NCBI GenBank assembly: GCA_044450785.1
Contig: JBIOJM010000022.1
Span: 1 to 50,847 of the forward strand
Direction: 5' to 3'
From: JBIOJM01 sp044450785
GTDB taxonomy: Bacteria > Planctomycetota > Planctomycetia > Isosphaerales > Isosphaeraceae
Length of the DNA stretch: 50,847 nucleotides
Position 1 is the first letter of the stretch; each line of letters starts with the position of its first letter. Below the pieces are notes generated by a model. The model ran no database searches, was not told the origin of the DNA, and worked only from the letters and a program-made list of their open reading frames with translations. The position numbers were made by a program, and so were the translations under genes. Shown here one piece after another: positions 17,601 to 25,186 of the stretch.

Positions 17601-19539
17601 GTGGAGGCACGAGACCCACGGCAGCTTCATGCTCCTGCTCAATACAGCGCTCCATCACGACCATCTGCACTCCGGCCGGAACGAGCCCGCAGCCGACAAG
17701 CGCATGGTCCGGCAATACACCATCCAGCAGTTCTTGGCGACGACAGCGGTCAGCGGCCCGTCCTTCTCGCCCGACGGCTCGCGCGTTCTCTTCACGTCCG
17801 ACGCCTCGGGCATCCCCAACGCGTACACGGTCCCCTTCGAAGGCGGTGCGGTCACCCCGCTGACCCGCTCGACCAGCGAATCGACGTTCGCGGTCTCGTT
17901 CTTCCCCGCGGATGAGCGTGTCATCTACACACACGACCAGGGGGGCGATGAGAACAATCACCTCTACGTTTTCGGCCCCAAGGGCGATACGGACCTGACC
18001 CCCGGCGCGAAGCTCAAGGCCATCTTCTCAGGCTGGTCGCGCGACGACTCTTCGTTCGATGTCCTGACCAACGAGCGCGACCCGCGGTTCTTCGACGTCT
18101 ACCGCTACGACGCCGCGAAACTCGAAAAGACCTTGATCTACACAGACACGGCGGGTTATCAAGTCGCCGACGTTTCCGGCAATGGCCGTTGGGTGGCGCT
18201 CGATAAGCCGACGACGACTGCCGACGCCGACATCTTTGTTTGGGATACCCGGGAGGGCCGGATGACCCACCTGACGCCCCACAAGACCCCCACTCAGTAC
18301 AGCGCCTCGGAGTTCGACCCCGACTCGAAATGGCTGTACTACCTGACCAACGCCGGCGGCGAATTCGCCCGAGTGAGGCGGTACGAGCTGGCGACCGGTA
18401 AACACGAAGACGTCGAGTCGGCCGACTGGGACATTCAGTTCACGCGGTTCTCGCACGACGCGCGCTACCGCGTCTCCGCCGTTAACGAGGACGGGCGGAC
18501 TGTCGTCCGGGTACACGACTCGAAGACGGGACGCCTCGTGCCGATGCCCAGGCTAGCGGAAGGCGACGTGACTTCGGTCGTCTTCTCCCGCGACGAGCAG
18601 CGGATGGTCGTGACCTTGAACGGCGACCGCTCCCCTTCGAACCTTTACTCCAGCCGGGTCGGGTCGGCCGAGGCAACGCGGTTGACCGATTCGCTCAGCA
18701 AGGAGATCGACCCCGAAGACCTCGTCGAATCGCGCGTCGTCCGCTTCAAGGCATCCGACGGTTTGTCGATCCCGTCGATCCTCTACAAGCCGCACCAGGC
18801 GTCGCCGGCGAACAAGGTGCCCGCCCTGGTCTGGGTCCACGGCGGTCCGGGGGGCCAGACGCGCAAGGGCTACAGCGCATTCATTCAGTACCTGGTCAAC
18901 CACGGATACGCCGTGCTGGGCATCAACAACCGCGGAAGCTCAGGATACGGCCAGAAATTCTTCACCGCGGACGACCGCAAGCACGGCCGCGAGCCGCTGC
19001 GCGATTGCGTCGAGGCCAAAGCGTACCTCGCCGGAATGCCGGACATCGACCCCGACCGGATCGGCATCATCGGCGGCAGCTACGGCGGTTACATGGTTCT
19101 GGCGGCGCTCGCCTTCCAGCCCGAGGCGTTTGTTGTCGGCGTCGACATCTTCGGCGTGTCGAACTGGCTGCGCACCCTGGAAAGCATACCCCCCTACTGG
19201 GAATCCCAGCGCCTGGCGCTCTACCAGGAGATCGGCGATCCCGTGAAGGACCGCGAAATGCTCAGGGCGATCTCGCCGGTCTTCCACGCCGACAAGATCT
19301 GCCGGCCACTGATGGTCCTCCAGGGCCGGAACGACCCTCGTGTCATCAAGCCGGAGTCGGACGACATCGTTGCCGCGGTGAAGAAGAACGGCGTGCCGGT
19401 CGAGTACGTTGTGTTCGCCGATGAGGGCCACGGTTTCACCAAGAAGAAGAATCAGATCGAAGGCTATTCGGCCGTTCTGAGCTTTCTCGACAAGTACTTG
19501 AAAGGGTTCAAACCACGGCAGCCGGCTCGCGGAGGCTGA
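14644..19539 (+). CDS. Exported two-headed peptidase: M14 zinc carboxypeptidase fused to S9 prolyl oligopeptidase
   Basis: 1631 residues from ATG 14644, which has AAGGGGA upstream and opens a signal peptide (MTLRTLARWLVTGLLLASAK); the 58 codons before it are not protein-like. Residues about 50-460 are an M14 domain with zinc ligands His167/Glu170 (SIHSPETGS) and His272 or His275 (VFHDLHES), plus DNNRD. A middle section (about 460-1010) resembles the non-catalytic extension often seen after such M14 domains. From about 1025 a TolB-like beta propeller (FSPDGSRVLF) leads to the S9 hydrolase with Ser1479 (GGSYGGYM), Asp1564 (GRNDPRV) and His1596 (DEGHGF). Both active sites are intact, so it should trim and cleave peptides in the periplasm. 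The join is in frame with no low-quality linker visible. Confidence 0.9.
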   Translation: MTLRTLARWLVTGLLLASAKGAGAGDPPAQPVDADYTAKIREYTTEPFFLTELVDHLPSSDTVPSPRKALGYVVGTPEKLTYTKDINAYFRALAAASPRVKVWTIGKSEEGREMILAAVSSEENLGRLDRYKQITAKLADPRKTTDAERADLVREAKPFYWLSGSIHSPETGSPEMLMELAYRLAVEDSAHVQAIRKNLIVLITPVVEVDGHDRMVDIYRYRKANPGKQAPGLVYWGKYVGHDNNRDAMGLALALSNVMMKTFLEWHPQVFHDLHESVPYLYTSTGTGPYNSWLDPIVVSEWQKLAYHEIEGMTRRGVPGVWTHGFYDGWAPNYMFYIANGHNAIGRFYETFGNGGADTRERKLPDSMTSRTWYRPNPPLPRVKWSLRNNINMQQSALLLALRYVADNREEFLNNFALKSKRSVAKAKTEGPAAWIIPNDGKRPALAAQLARLLQRQGAEVHRLDRETEVKVAKPSPARGRPTAQPSGDAASESKAEATKPQAQKVAAGSFVVRMDQPYSRMVDMMLDTQYYSTTDPRPYDDTGWTFGPLRNVVTWRVVDPSILEVPMTLIDGEVRAAGGVEGNGYAWFVLNANAEPALASLRFRLKDVKVFAAEEPFEVEGVKYSAGSFLIPSSGNPEDLRSQLTSATVSLGLRARAVGSEIKVKRHPVSVPRIALLHTWVNTQDDGWFRLALDECEVPYAYISDQDIRATPDLKAKYDVIIFPPVTSSLPTLINGVRKRLLDDGSDFGGPVPFKSSELTPNLGGVDDSDDIRGGLGFDGLAHLKTFVENGGVFVPVTASASLPVGLGMVEHVTIAETRQLQANGSVLRAGVQDKRSPIAYGYDDTVALYFNQAPVFRLSLTGFGGGGRGGAGGPGGESAGRTTGRGSATDPDIPQGRPLREFEREPTLKPAERELHIEPELREFLAGTILPPRMWPRVVVRWSDEKDLWVSGMLAGGSELAGTPAVIDVPLGKGHIVLFGNNPMWRHETHGSFMLLLNTALHHDHLHSGRNEPAADKRMVRQYTIQQFLATTAVSGPSFSPDGSRVLFTSDASGIPNAYTVPFEGGAVTPLTRSTSESTFAVSFFPADERVIYTHDQGGDENNHLYVFGPKGDTDLTPGAKLKAIFSGWSRDDSSFDVLTNERDPRFFDVYRYDAAKLEKTLIYTDTAGYQVADVSGNGRWVALDKPTTTADADIFVWDTREGRMTHLTPHKTPTQYSASEFDPDSKWLYYLTNAGGEFARVRRYELATGKHEDVESADWDIQFTRFSHDARYRVSAVNEDGRTVVRVHDSKTGRLVPMPRLAEGDVTSVVFSRDEQRMVVTLNGDRSPSNLYSSRVGSAEATRLTDSLSKEIDPEDLVESRVVRFKASDGLSIPSILYKPHQASPANKVPALVWVHGGPGGQTRKGYSAFIQYLVNHGYAVLGINNRGSSGYGQKFFTADDRKHGREPLRDCVEAKAYLAGMPDIDPDRIGIIGGSYGGYMVLAALAFQPEAFVVGVDIFGVSNWLRTLESIPPYWESQRLALYQEIGDPVKDREMLRAISPVFHADKICRPLMVLQGRNDPRVIKPESDDIVAAVKKNGVPVEYVVFADEGHGFTKKKNQIEGYSAVLSFLDKYLKGFKPRQPARGG

Positions 19540-19714
19540 CCACGCATTTGCGTTGAAATGGGATGCCGATGGTTGCAACTCTACCGGACGGGGAATTGGA
19601 AATTGTCCGGTCGATTCCTCAACGCTCGCGTTTCTCGGGTGAACGAAAAAGGGCGAAGAGCGCGCGTAAACCATGCGCTGGGTTTGGCGCGACTACGCGT
19701 TAGAGCAAAGTCGC

Positions 19715-19756
19715 CTTTCGCTCCGCGAAAGGGCAAGTTCTTTCGCGGAGCGAAAG
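19715..19756. repeat. Perfect 17-bp inverted repeat, each arm itself palindromic
   Basis: The gap 19540-19867 has no convincing gene. In it CTTTCGCTCCGCGAAAG (19715-19731) and CTTTCGCGGAGCGAAAG (19740-19756) are exact reverse complements 8 bp apart. Each arm also folds alone (CTTTCGC/GCGAAAG with a 3-nt loop). The element could end transcripts from the M14-S9 gene and the vapC operon, which converge here, or be a REP-type repeat. Confidence 0.8.
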
Positions 19757-19867
19757 ACGACACAGGGACCTCCACGATGCTCGGTGAATGCTTCGATCTG
19801 AAAGGCCAAGGGTCGAAAATCGCGTCGCCGCGGCACCTGGCCGAGATGGCAGCCAGGGCGACACAGA

Positions 19868-20287
19868 TCATGGGGGTGACGCCAGGTCGATGATGAAGGG
19901 GAACGTGGGCTTAAGGTTTGCCAGGAGCCGGGTATCGGCGGTGACCAGTTCGCACCCCTCGCGCTCGGCAAGCGCGACGTCGAGGCAGTCGTAGACGCCC
20001 ACCCGCAACGTCGACGAAATGTCGGCAGGCCGCAGGAGCAGCGGCAGGGATGGGATCAGGATTGGAGAAGTGTTCAGTACGTCGATCAGCCGGGTGACCG
20101 CGTCGGTGATCCGACCTTGGCGTTCCGCGCGTGTCAGAGCGTGCGCGAGCTCCGGGGGGAACACATCGGGTGCGACCAGCTCGTGGACGGCGGCGCGGAA
20201 CTCATCTCGCAACTGGACGGCCCTGGGCGTGTCGCTCTCGGGGACCACCCATTTGAAGGCCACGGATGAATCGAGAGCGTATTTCAT
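19868..20287 (-). CDS. PIN-domain toxin, VapC type
   Basis: The 139-residue product starts MKYALDSSVAFKW, with the first catalytic Asp (D6), and carries the other acidic positions of the PIN site: PELAHAL (Glu), YDCLDVALAE (Asp) and LVTADTRLL (Asp). PIN toxins are Mg-dependent ribonucleases that cut tRNA or rRNA. Length and residues look complete. It overlaps the antitoxin gene upstream by 4 bp (ATGA), a standard VapBC arrangement. Confidence 0.88.
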   Translation of the reverse strand: MKYALDSSVAFKWVVPESDTPRAVQLRDEFRAAVHELVAPDVFPPELAHALTRAERQGRITDAVTRLIDVLNTSPILIPSLPLLLRPADISSTLRVGVYDCLDVALAEREGCELVTADTRLLANLKPTFPFIIDLASPP

Positions 20288-20502
20288 TCAGGAAGGTCGC
20301 CCCGGAGCTCACGGATGGCCGGGACGCCGATGTCGAGCAGTCCGTGTTGACGATAGGTTTCTTCCCGCATTCTGTCCATCCGTTCGGCTGCCCTCCGCAT
20401 CGCTTCCGGATCTCGCTTCGAGGACATGGCTTGCCGGACAGCCGCATGGAACTCTGCTTCCAGTTCTGGGGTTATGGCCGATTTGTTCACCTGATGAATC
20501 AT
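20284..20502 (-). CDS. VapB-like antitoxin, 72 aa
   Basis: ATG 20502 (MIHQVNKSAITPELEAEFHA) is chosen over 20559 because GGAGGT lies directly before it. The small, charged product (AMRRAAERMDRMREETYRQH in the middle) is of the type that precedes PIN toxins in planctomycetes. The helical C-terminal half should block VapC. The N-terminal part shows no clear ribbon-helix-helix, so the DNA-binding mode is uncertain. Its upstream region is the dispersed repeat copy B, which may supply its promoter. Confidence 0.75.
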   Translation of the reverse strand: MIHQVNKSAITPELEAEFHAAVRQAMSSKRDPEAMRRAAERMDRMREETYRQHGLLDIGVPAIRELRGDLPE

Positions 20503-20541
20503 GGGTACCTCCAGAAGGATTCTAAATAACTCCACGCAAAT

Positions 20542-20695
20542 AGGAAACGCCCTCTTCACGTCTCGCCCGTTGCGTCGGTCTCTCCCGCCGAGGACAATCG
20601 AGTCGAATGAAAGGTATGAGCTGCGCCGGGCCTGGCTTCGTCGCGCAAAATCGAAGCCCCTCGCGCTGAGTTTCGCCCGTTCATCCGTCTATCCT
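20542..20695. repeat. Dispersed ~155-bp intergenic repeat, copy B
   Basis: Same element as 2949-3103, in the same orientation. It sits between the VapB-like antitoxin and a retropepsin-like gene that stops abruptly at its edge, so this copy appears to have replaced or displaced the rest of that gene. The ORF entering it reads into spurious residues starting KDRRMNGRNSARGA. Confidence 0.8.
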
Positions 20696-20696
20696 T

Positions 20697-20849
20697 GGTG
20701 GTCATCTCGGTGCCGGAGTCGACCAAGAACGTGTCTGCCTTCCACTGGCGGGCATTGTCCTTCAGGAGCAAGTCGAGCTCGGACCGGAGCAGGACATCCC
20801 CGGTCGCCCGGAGCTTTCGATATTGGAGCGGGACTTCGAGGCGGCTCAT
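20697..20849 (-). pseudogene. N-terminal fragment of a retropepsin-like aspartic protease
   Basis: The first 51 residues (MSRLEVPLQYRKLRATGDVL ... WKADTFLVDSGTEMTT) contain the catalytic D[ST]G motif of retropepsin-like aspartic proteases in its usual hydrophobic context. Right after it the frame enters the dispersed repeat and the flap and C-terminal parts are missing, so the protein cannot form an active dimer. Its ATG overlaps the stop of the 118-aa gene upstream (TGATG), showing it was the second gene of an operon. Confidence 0.6.
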
Positions 20850-21205
20850 CAGGGCAGCCAGCTCCGGAGCTTCAATTGTTCCTCCAAGCTCATGTCTTTG
20901 GTCAAGGCCAGGATCTCCTCATCGCCGACCGCCAGCACATCCGGGCCTTGCGTGGTCTCGCGGTACGCGACCTCATGGCCCAGATAGTCGAAGTAATAGT
21001 TCAGCGTCTGGTGGTTCAACTCTCGCACCCTGGCCTGATCGTTGAGCGTGAAGCCGTGCTCACTCAGCAGCTTCTCATCCGCGGCTGCGATCTCGTCCCG
21101 GACCTCCTGGGGTGGAACGATCAAGCCGTGCGGCAGATCCTTGGGGAACGCGGGGAGCGTCCGCTGTAAAGATGGGGCGTTCCAGTCGATGATTTCGTTT
21201 GGCAT
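20849..21205 (-). CDS. Conserved-looking hypothetical protein, 118 aa, partner of the retropepsin fragment
   Basis: Starts MPNEIIDWNAPSLQRTLPAF and is acidic and mostly helical, with LPHGLIVPPQEVRDEIAAAD, TLNYYFDYLGHEVAYRE and an end reading MSLEEQLKLRSWLP. No known domain recognised. Two earlier in-frame ATGs (21223, 21256) are possible; none has a strong ribosome binding site. The gene is coupled to the downstream aspartic-protease fragment. A promoter block shared with the MazF-type operon lies about 100 bp upstream. Confidence 0.6.
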   Translation of the reverse strand: MPNEIIDWNAPSLQRTLPAFPKDLPHGLIVPPQEVRDEIAAADEKLLSEHGFTLNDQARVRELNHQTLNYYFDYLGHEVAYRETTQGPDVLAVGDEEILALTKDMSLEEQLKLRSWLP

Positions 21206-21271
21206 GAGTCTGATCTCTATCATCTCGGTCGCGGAGCTGCACGCCAGGCGGCACACGCTCCTGCATTTTGC

Positions 21272-21360
21272 CGTGGCCGTCCTTAATCCGCACGACGTCG
21301 CTCTCGGTTCATTATACCAGAAGGAGAATAAGAGGTGGCCAATGTCGACTCGGCACGGTC
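21272..21360 (-). promoter_or_regulatory. Promoter block (dispersed copy B) with extended -10 element
   Basis: Aligned without gaps to 10952-11040. On the minus strand TGGTATAAT (21311-21319) is a consensus extended -10 and would drive the 118-aa gene and the retropepsin fragment. A TTGGCC at 21337-21342 lies 20 bp further up, too far for a normal -35, which fits an extended -10 promoter. Directly behind the block is a remnant of the MazF-type antitoxin. Confidence 0.6.
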
Positions 21361-21378
21361 AGTTGGGCGAAGCAGGCG

Positions 21379-21446
21379 TCCTCCATCAGCCGGGCCTTGG
21401 CGTTCTTGTTCGCGGCCCGCAAGAACACGGCCTGTTCGCGCCTCAT
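21379..21446 (-). pseudogene. C-terminal fragment of a second MazF-type antitoxin
   Basis: The minus-strand frame reads MRREQAVFLRAANKNAKARL then MEDA, closely matching the end of the intact antitoxin at 10716 (RAVFLRAAKKNAKARLMEEA). The stop codon is lost, the frame running on to LILLLV, and the N-terminal half and toxin gene are absent. It shows that a second copy of this toxin-antitoxin locus was here and was deleted. Confidence 0.6.
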
Positions 21447-21466
21447 GCTGACAAGCGCCCCCGCCG

Positions 21467-22447
21467 TTACTCCTCCGTCTGAAAGTCACGCTCGAATCGG
21501 GCCTGGAGCCCAATGCTGCTCGTCTTCTGAACGGCTTCCGCAATTCGTTCGCACAGGCGTGGGTCGTAGTTGTGGATCTTGAGGGCGAACAGGGCCGCGA
21601 TCGCGTCCTTTTCGAATTCGGATGTGACGAGCTCCAGCAGAAAGTCGATGGCGGCGGGCAGGCGGAGCATGGCGATGGCCAGCAGGATCTGCTCTCGCAG
21701 TCCGATCGAGGTCGCTTTCGTCCAGCATGATTTGAGTGCGCCCAAGGCCTCGGGCAGCCGCGACTTGCCCAGCGCGAGCACGGCCGCCTCGCATCGGGCC
21801 AGGTCTCCTGTCTCGAGGAACCCCGACACGAACGGGAAGTTTTCCCTGGGATTGATGGTCAGGAGACCGGAGAAGCACTCGGAAAGAACTTCGGGCTCCT
21901 TGTCACCGATCCGGACCTTGAAGCGGAGCAACAAGCCCATTGCCTCGCTCGCGAAGCACGCCAGGGCCTGGGCCGCCGCGATCCGCACGTCCTTCTCCGG
22001 ATCGGTCAGCGAGTCCACCAGCAGGGGCAGATCCTCCGAACCTCCGATCCGCGCCAGGGCGAACAGGGCAGCGGCACGCAGGGACGCGGCGGAGTCCTCC
22101 TGTCCGCCCCAAACGGGCTCGAGTTGCACGTGGCAGGCAGCCTTCCGGAAGATCTCCGGCCGCTCGTGCTCCAGCTTGTCGAGGGCCTGGATGACGGCGA
22201 CCTTGGCGCGGCAGAGCTTATCATCCTTGAGGGGGTGGACGAGGAAGCGAACGAAGGCTGCCTCCAGGTCGGCGGAGAGCTCCCCCCTCCCATGTTCCCC
22301 CACGACCGCCGCTGCCGCGGCGACGACCAAGTTTGACCTGTCACCCAGGCTGAGTCGCAGCTCCGCTGTGTGAAGAGAGGAGGGCGGTTGTTCGCGGACC
22401 CGACGGATCGCCGCCAGCTTGTCTTCGAGAGATAGGCGGTTTGCCAA
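21467..22447 (-). CDS. HEAT-repeat protein, 326 aa, TTG start
   Basis: The product is an alpha-helical solenoid of HEAT-like repeats, for example SLRAAALFALARIGGSEDLP, DPEKDVRIAAAQALACFASE and CEAAVLALGKSRLPEALGAL. Such scaffolds bind proteins; no catalytic site is seen. I place the start at TTG 22447 because GGAGGTGAG lies 6-9 bases upstream, overlapping the stop codon of the preceding membrane-protein gene. The frame further up (to 22576) runs antisense-like over that gene. Translation of the two is therefore coupled. Confidence 0.78.
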   Translation of the reverse strand: MANRLSLEDKLAAIRRVREQPPSSLHTAELRLSLGDRSNLVVAAAAAVVGEHGRGELSADLEAAFVRFLVHPLKDDKLCRAKVAVIQALDKLEHERPEIFRKAACHVQLEPVWGGQEDSAASLRAAALFALARIGGSEDLPLLVDSLTDPEKDVRIAAAQALACFASEAMGLLLRFKVRIGDKEPEVLSECFSGLLTINPRENFPFVSGFLETGDLARCEAAVLALGKSRLPEALGALKSCWTKATSIGLREQILLAIAMLRLPAAIDFLLELVTSEFEKDAIAALFALKIHNYDPRLCERIAEAVQKTSSIGLQARFERDFQTEE

Positions 22448-22454
22448 CTGACGC

Positions 22455-22706
22455 TCACCTCCGCGACTTCGTCGGCCATCCCCCGTGCCGGTCGACCCAC
22501 TGGACGGCTCGGAGATACCAGAGGGCCAGCAAGATCCCCAGCGCACCCAGAGAGTAGCGGACGTCTCGAAACCCAAGCGCGACCGACCCCGCCGCGATCG
22601 CCAACAACAACCAAAGAGACGCCAAGGCCGAGCGTCGATTGGGCAGGCCCCAGAGCGCGAACTTGACCCACCAGGGACGTTCGACCCGTGACTGACCCCT
22701 CTCCAT
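22455..22706 (-). CDS. Small two-helix membrane protein, 83 aa
   Basis: Two hydrophobic segments (ALASLWLLLAIAAGSVALGF and YSLGALGILLALWYLRAVQW) with a positively charged N-terminus predict a small inner-membrane hairpin. ATG 22706 is preferred to 22724 because GGAGGG precedes it closely. It forms an operon with the HEAT-repeat gene, so it may anchor that protein. No family recognised. Confidence 0.65.
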   Translation of the reverse strand: MERGQSRVERPWWVKFALWGLPNRRSALASLWLLLAIAAGSVALGFRDVRYSLGALGILLALWYLRAVQWVDRHGGWPTKSRR

Positions 22707-23220
22707 CCAACCCTCCGCCCTCATTCCGTACGATTCTCGGAAGCTCGCGAGGACGCCTCGATCGGCGGCCTCCCGGCGTGCACATGATTCGCCATTTTAT
22801 CACAAGAGACGATGCCCGCCCCCCCTCCAACCGCAACTCCCGGATCTGACGATTATGCCGGTGCCCGGCGTGCCGCATTTTTCATGTCCAACGCCATCAT
22901 GACGTTATGGTCACACTGGTAAGAGTTACAAGCGAATCGCGTTAATGGGTATTTAGAGAGACCTGCGAAGAAACTCCGAATGCGTTGGCTTTTCCAGTCT
23001 GCTGGTAAAGTCGTTGCCCCGGAGATTTTCGAGGGTCATGGGCGGTCCGGGCAGGGGTTGTTGCCGCCGCGTGTCCGGACGGCCAGGACGTGAGCCGGAT
23101 CGTCGCGCGCAGCGCTGCGTCCAGGAGCCGTCATGACGCACTCAACCAGCGCCATGGAGCGACTGTCGTCATGTCTTCACATCCATTTGACTTGAACCGC
23201 GAACTGCGAGAGAGCCACAC
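22707..23220. other. Gene-free divergent region
   Basis: This 514-bp gap separates the HEAT operon (minus) from the HTH gene (plus). A minus-strand TAAAAT (22794-22799) could be the -10 of the HEAT operon, but no good -35 accompanies it. Small ORFs here look spurious. An AT-richer patch (22865-22990) may hold the promoter region of the HTH gene. No RNA gene was found. Confidence 0.5.
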
Positions 23221-23481
23221 ATGTCCAAATTCTGCTGGATCGACCTGGACGAAGCGGCCGTGAGGCTGTCGTCCACACCCGAGTCGGTCAAGAGCTTGAT
23301 CGACGAAGGAGTACTGAGTGCACGAACTTTCGACGGGAGCGAGTTGGTCGTCCGTTCCGATGAAGTCGCCAACCTCGCCGAGATGTTCTCGTTCAACAAG
23401 CCGGTGCTCCGTGGACCGCACGTACCGAAAGGCCGCGCATCCGGCCGTCGTTCGGGGGGGGCAGTAGGCGGTAGGCAGTGA
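23221..23481 (+). CDS. Excisionase/MerR-like helix-turn-helix protein, 86 aa
   Basis: The N-terminal 60 residues match the small winged-HTH of excisionase-type proteins: WIDLDEAAVRLSSTPESVKS (turn and recognition helix), LIDEGVLSARTFDGSELVVR (wing), SDEVANLAEM. The Gly/Arg-rich tail ends in a GTAGGC-type simple repeat and may be an extension from mutated stop codons. It could be an orphan excisionase of a lost element or a small regulator. No integrase lies next to it. Confidence 0.65.
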   Translation: MSKFCWIDLDEAAVRLSSTPESVKSLIDEGVLSARTFDGSELVVRSDEVANLAEMFSFNKPVLRGPHVPKGRASGRRSGGAVGGRQ

Positions 23482-23538
23482 AGACAGTTCGGAGCGTATT
23501 CACTCGCGAGCCGCCAGTCGCCGCTGGTTGCGCCCTGG

Positions 23539-25149
23539 TCAGGCGAGCTGGATGTCGAGGCGGTTGACCGAGGCGGGGGGCAGCACGCAGCGCACTTCGG
23601 GGCCAGCCACGCGAGGCCCGGACGCGCTGGACTGGGGTACGAGGTTTGCGGGCTCCTCGAACGTGTTATGGGCGTTCAACTGCGAGTGAGTCAAGACCGT
23701 ATGCCGCACGTGTTCCGCCGCGCCACCGCGCAAGCGCACGACGACCTCGGCCGGATCGGACGCGTGCGTGTGAACCAGGGTGAGAGTGGCCTGTTTCGCA
23801 CCGGCGAGCGAGGCCGAGCCCGCCAGCCGGAAGATCCGCAGCTCGCGGCCACCGGCGCGGAACGCCAGCTCAGGCGCGTCGGCGACAATCCGCACCCCCC
23901 TGGCCCCTTGATGCGGGCGGTACATCGTGTAAACGTGAAAATTCGGCGTGGCGACGAACCGGTCGCCGTCGGCGAGGAACAACGAGTGCAGGTTATTGAC
24001 GAGCTGCGCCACGTTCGCCATGTCGATCTTGTCGGCGTGCCGGTTGAACGTATCGAGTGAGAGGGCCGCCACCAGGGCGTCGCGGAGGGTGCTCATCTGC
24101 TCGTAGAGGTGTCGTTTGTTGATCTCGGTTCCCTCGGGATGCCAGCTTCCCCACTCATCGATGATCAGCTTGACCTTGTGGGAGCGGTCGAACTCGCCGA
24201 GCACGGTCCACTGGTCCTTGATGAGCGTCTCCATCTGGTTGGCCTTGTGGAGCTGCTCGTACCACTGGTCCTCGGTGAATTTGAGGGCGTGGCCGGTCGT
24301 GCCGCAGTAATAGTGGGGAGCCCAGCCCTGGATGGGCGCTCGCTGGCCGTCCAGCCACCTGGTGAAGAACCGCCGCGTCCAGTCGCGGTCGTTGCCGTTG
24401 GGCCCGGCGGCGATCAGGTACAGCGGCACACCGTACTGCGGGAGCCAGTCGGTGAACCGGCGGTACTCGCGGCAGTAATCCTCGGGGACGAACTTGCCGC
24501 CACAGCCCCAGCTCTCGTTGCCGACGCCCCAGTAGCGGACTCCGAGCGGATCGCGCTGGCCGTTGGCCGCCCGGTCGCCGGCCAGGGACGTCGAGCCGGC
24601 GGGTGCGTTGCAATATTCGACCCACTGCTGGAATTCCTCGGGTGAGCCGGTCCCCACGTTGGCCGCGAAATAGGGCTCGACACCGCACAGCCGGCAGAAC
24701 CGGATGAATTCGTGGGTCCCGAACTGGTTGGTCTCGGTCTCCTCGCGCCACCGGCCGAACCGGCGCGGGCGGCTCTGGCGCGGACCAACGCCATCCCGCC
24801 AGTGATACTTGTCGGCGAAGCAGCCGCCCGGCCAGCGGACGACGACCGGGCCGAGCTGTTTGACGTGCTCGACCAGGGCCTTGCGGATGCCGTCGATGTT
24901 GGCGACCTTCGACTCGGGACCGACCCAGATCCCATCGTAGATGACCCCGCCGATGTGCTCGGCGAACTGGCTGTAGAGTGCCGGCCGGATCGTGGCGGTG
25001 GGCTCGTCGAGCAGGACGGTGACCGAAAGCTGGCCAGCGGCGGCGGGGGCGCGCATCGCCCGGGTCGAGGTCGCGGCGGCGGCACCGGTCATACCGGCCA
25101 GCGCCAGCCGACGCAAGACGCCGCGGCGATCAATCGGCTCGGTTCTCAT
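23539..25149 (-). CDS. GH51 alpha-L-arabinofuranosidase, Tat-exported
   Basis: The 536-residue product opens with a twin-arginine signal (RRGVLRRLALAGMTGAAAA). The (beta/alpha)8 barrel of GH51 follows: FAEHIGGVIYDGIW, VVRWPGGCFADKYHWRDG, the acid/base Glu212 in GVGNESWGCGG and the nucleophile Glu332 in LIIDEWGSW. A C-terminal beta domain ends at NRLDIQLA. It would release arabinose from plant polysaccharides in the periplasm. The start lies only 38 bp from the tRNA-Leu fragment, so its original promoter may have been displaced by whatever integrated there. Confidence 0.93.
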   Translation of the reverse strand: MRTEPIDRRGVLRRLALAGMTGAAAATSTRAMRAPAAAGQLSVTVLLDEPTATIRPALYSQFAEHIGGVIYDGIWVGPESKVANIDGIRKALVEHVKQLGPVVVRWPGGCFADKYHWRDGVGPRQSRPRRFGRWREETETNQFGTHEFIRFCRLCGVEPYFAANVGTGSPEEFQQWVEYCNAPAGSTSLAGDRAANGQRDPLGVRYWGVGNESWGCGGKFVPEDYCREYRRFTDWLPQYGVPLYLIAAGPNGNDRDWTRRFFTRWLDGQRAPIQGWAPHYYCGTTGHALKFTEDQWYEQLHKANQMETLIKDQWTVLGEFDRSHKVKLIIDEWGSWHPEGTEINKRHLYEQMSTLRDALVAALSLDTFNRHADKIDMANVAQLVNNLHSLFLADGDRFVATPNFHVYTMYRPHQGARGVRIVADAPELAFRAGGRELRIFRLAGSASLAGAKQATLTLVHTHASDPAEVVVRLRGGAAEHVRHTVLTHSQLNAHNTFEEPANLVPQSSASGPRVAGPEVRCVLPPASVNRLDIQLA

Positions 25150-25186
25150 GAGTGGTCCGATCTCAGGTGGGCCGGTTCGAGTGTCA

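Noticed and set aside
23461..23476. GTAGGC repeats, also at 41594-41609
   Set aside because: Simple short repeats, too low in complexity to call an element.
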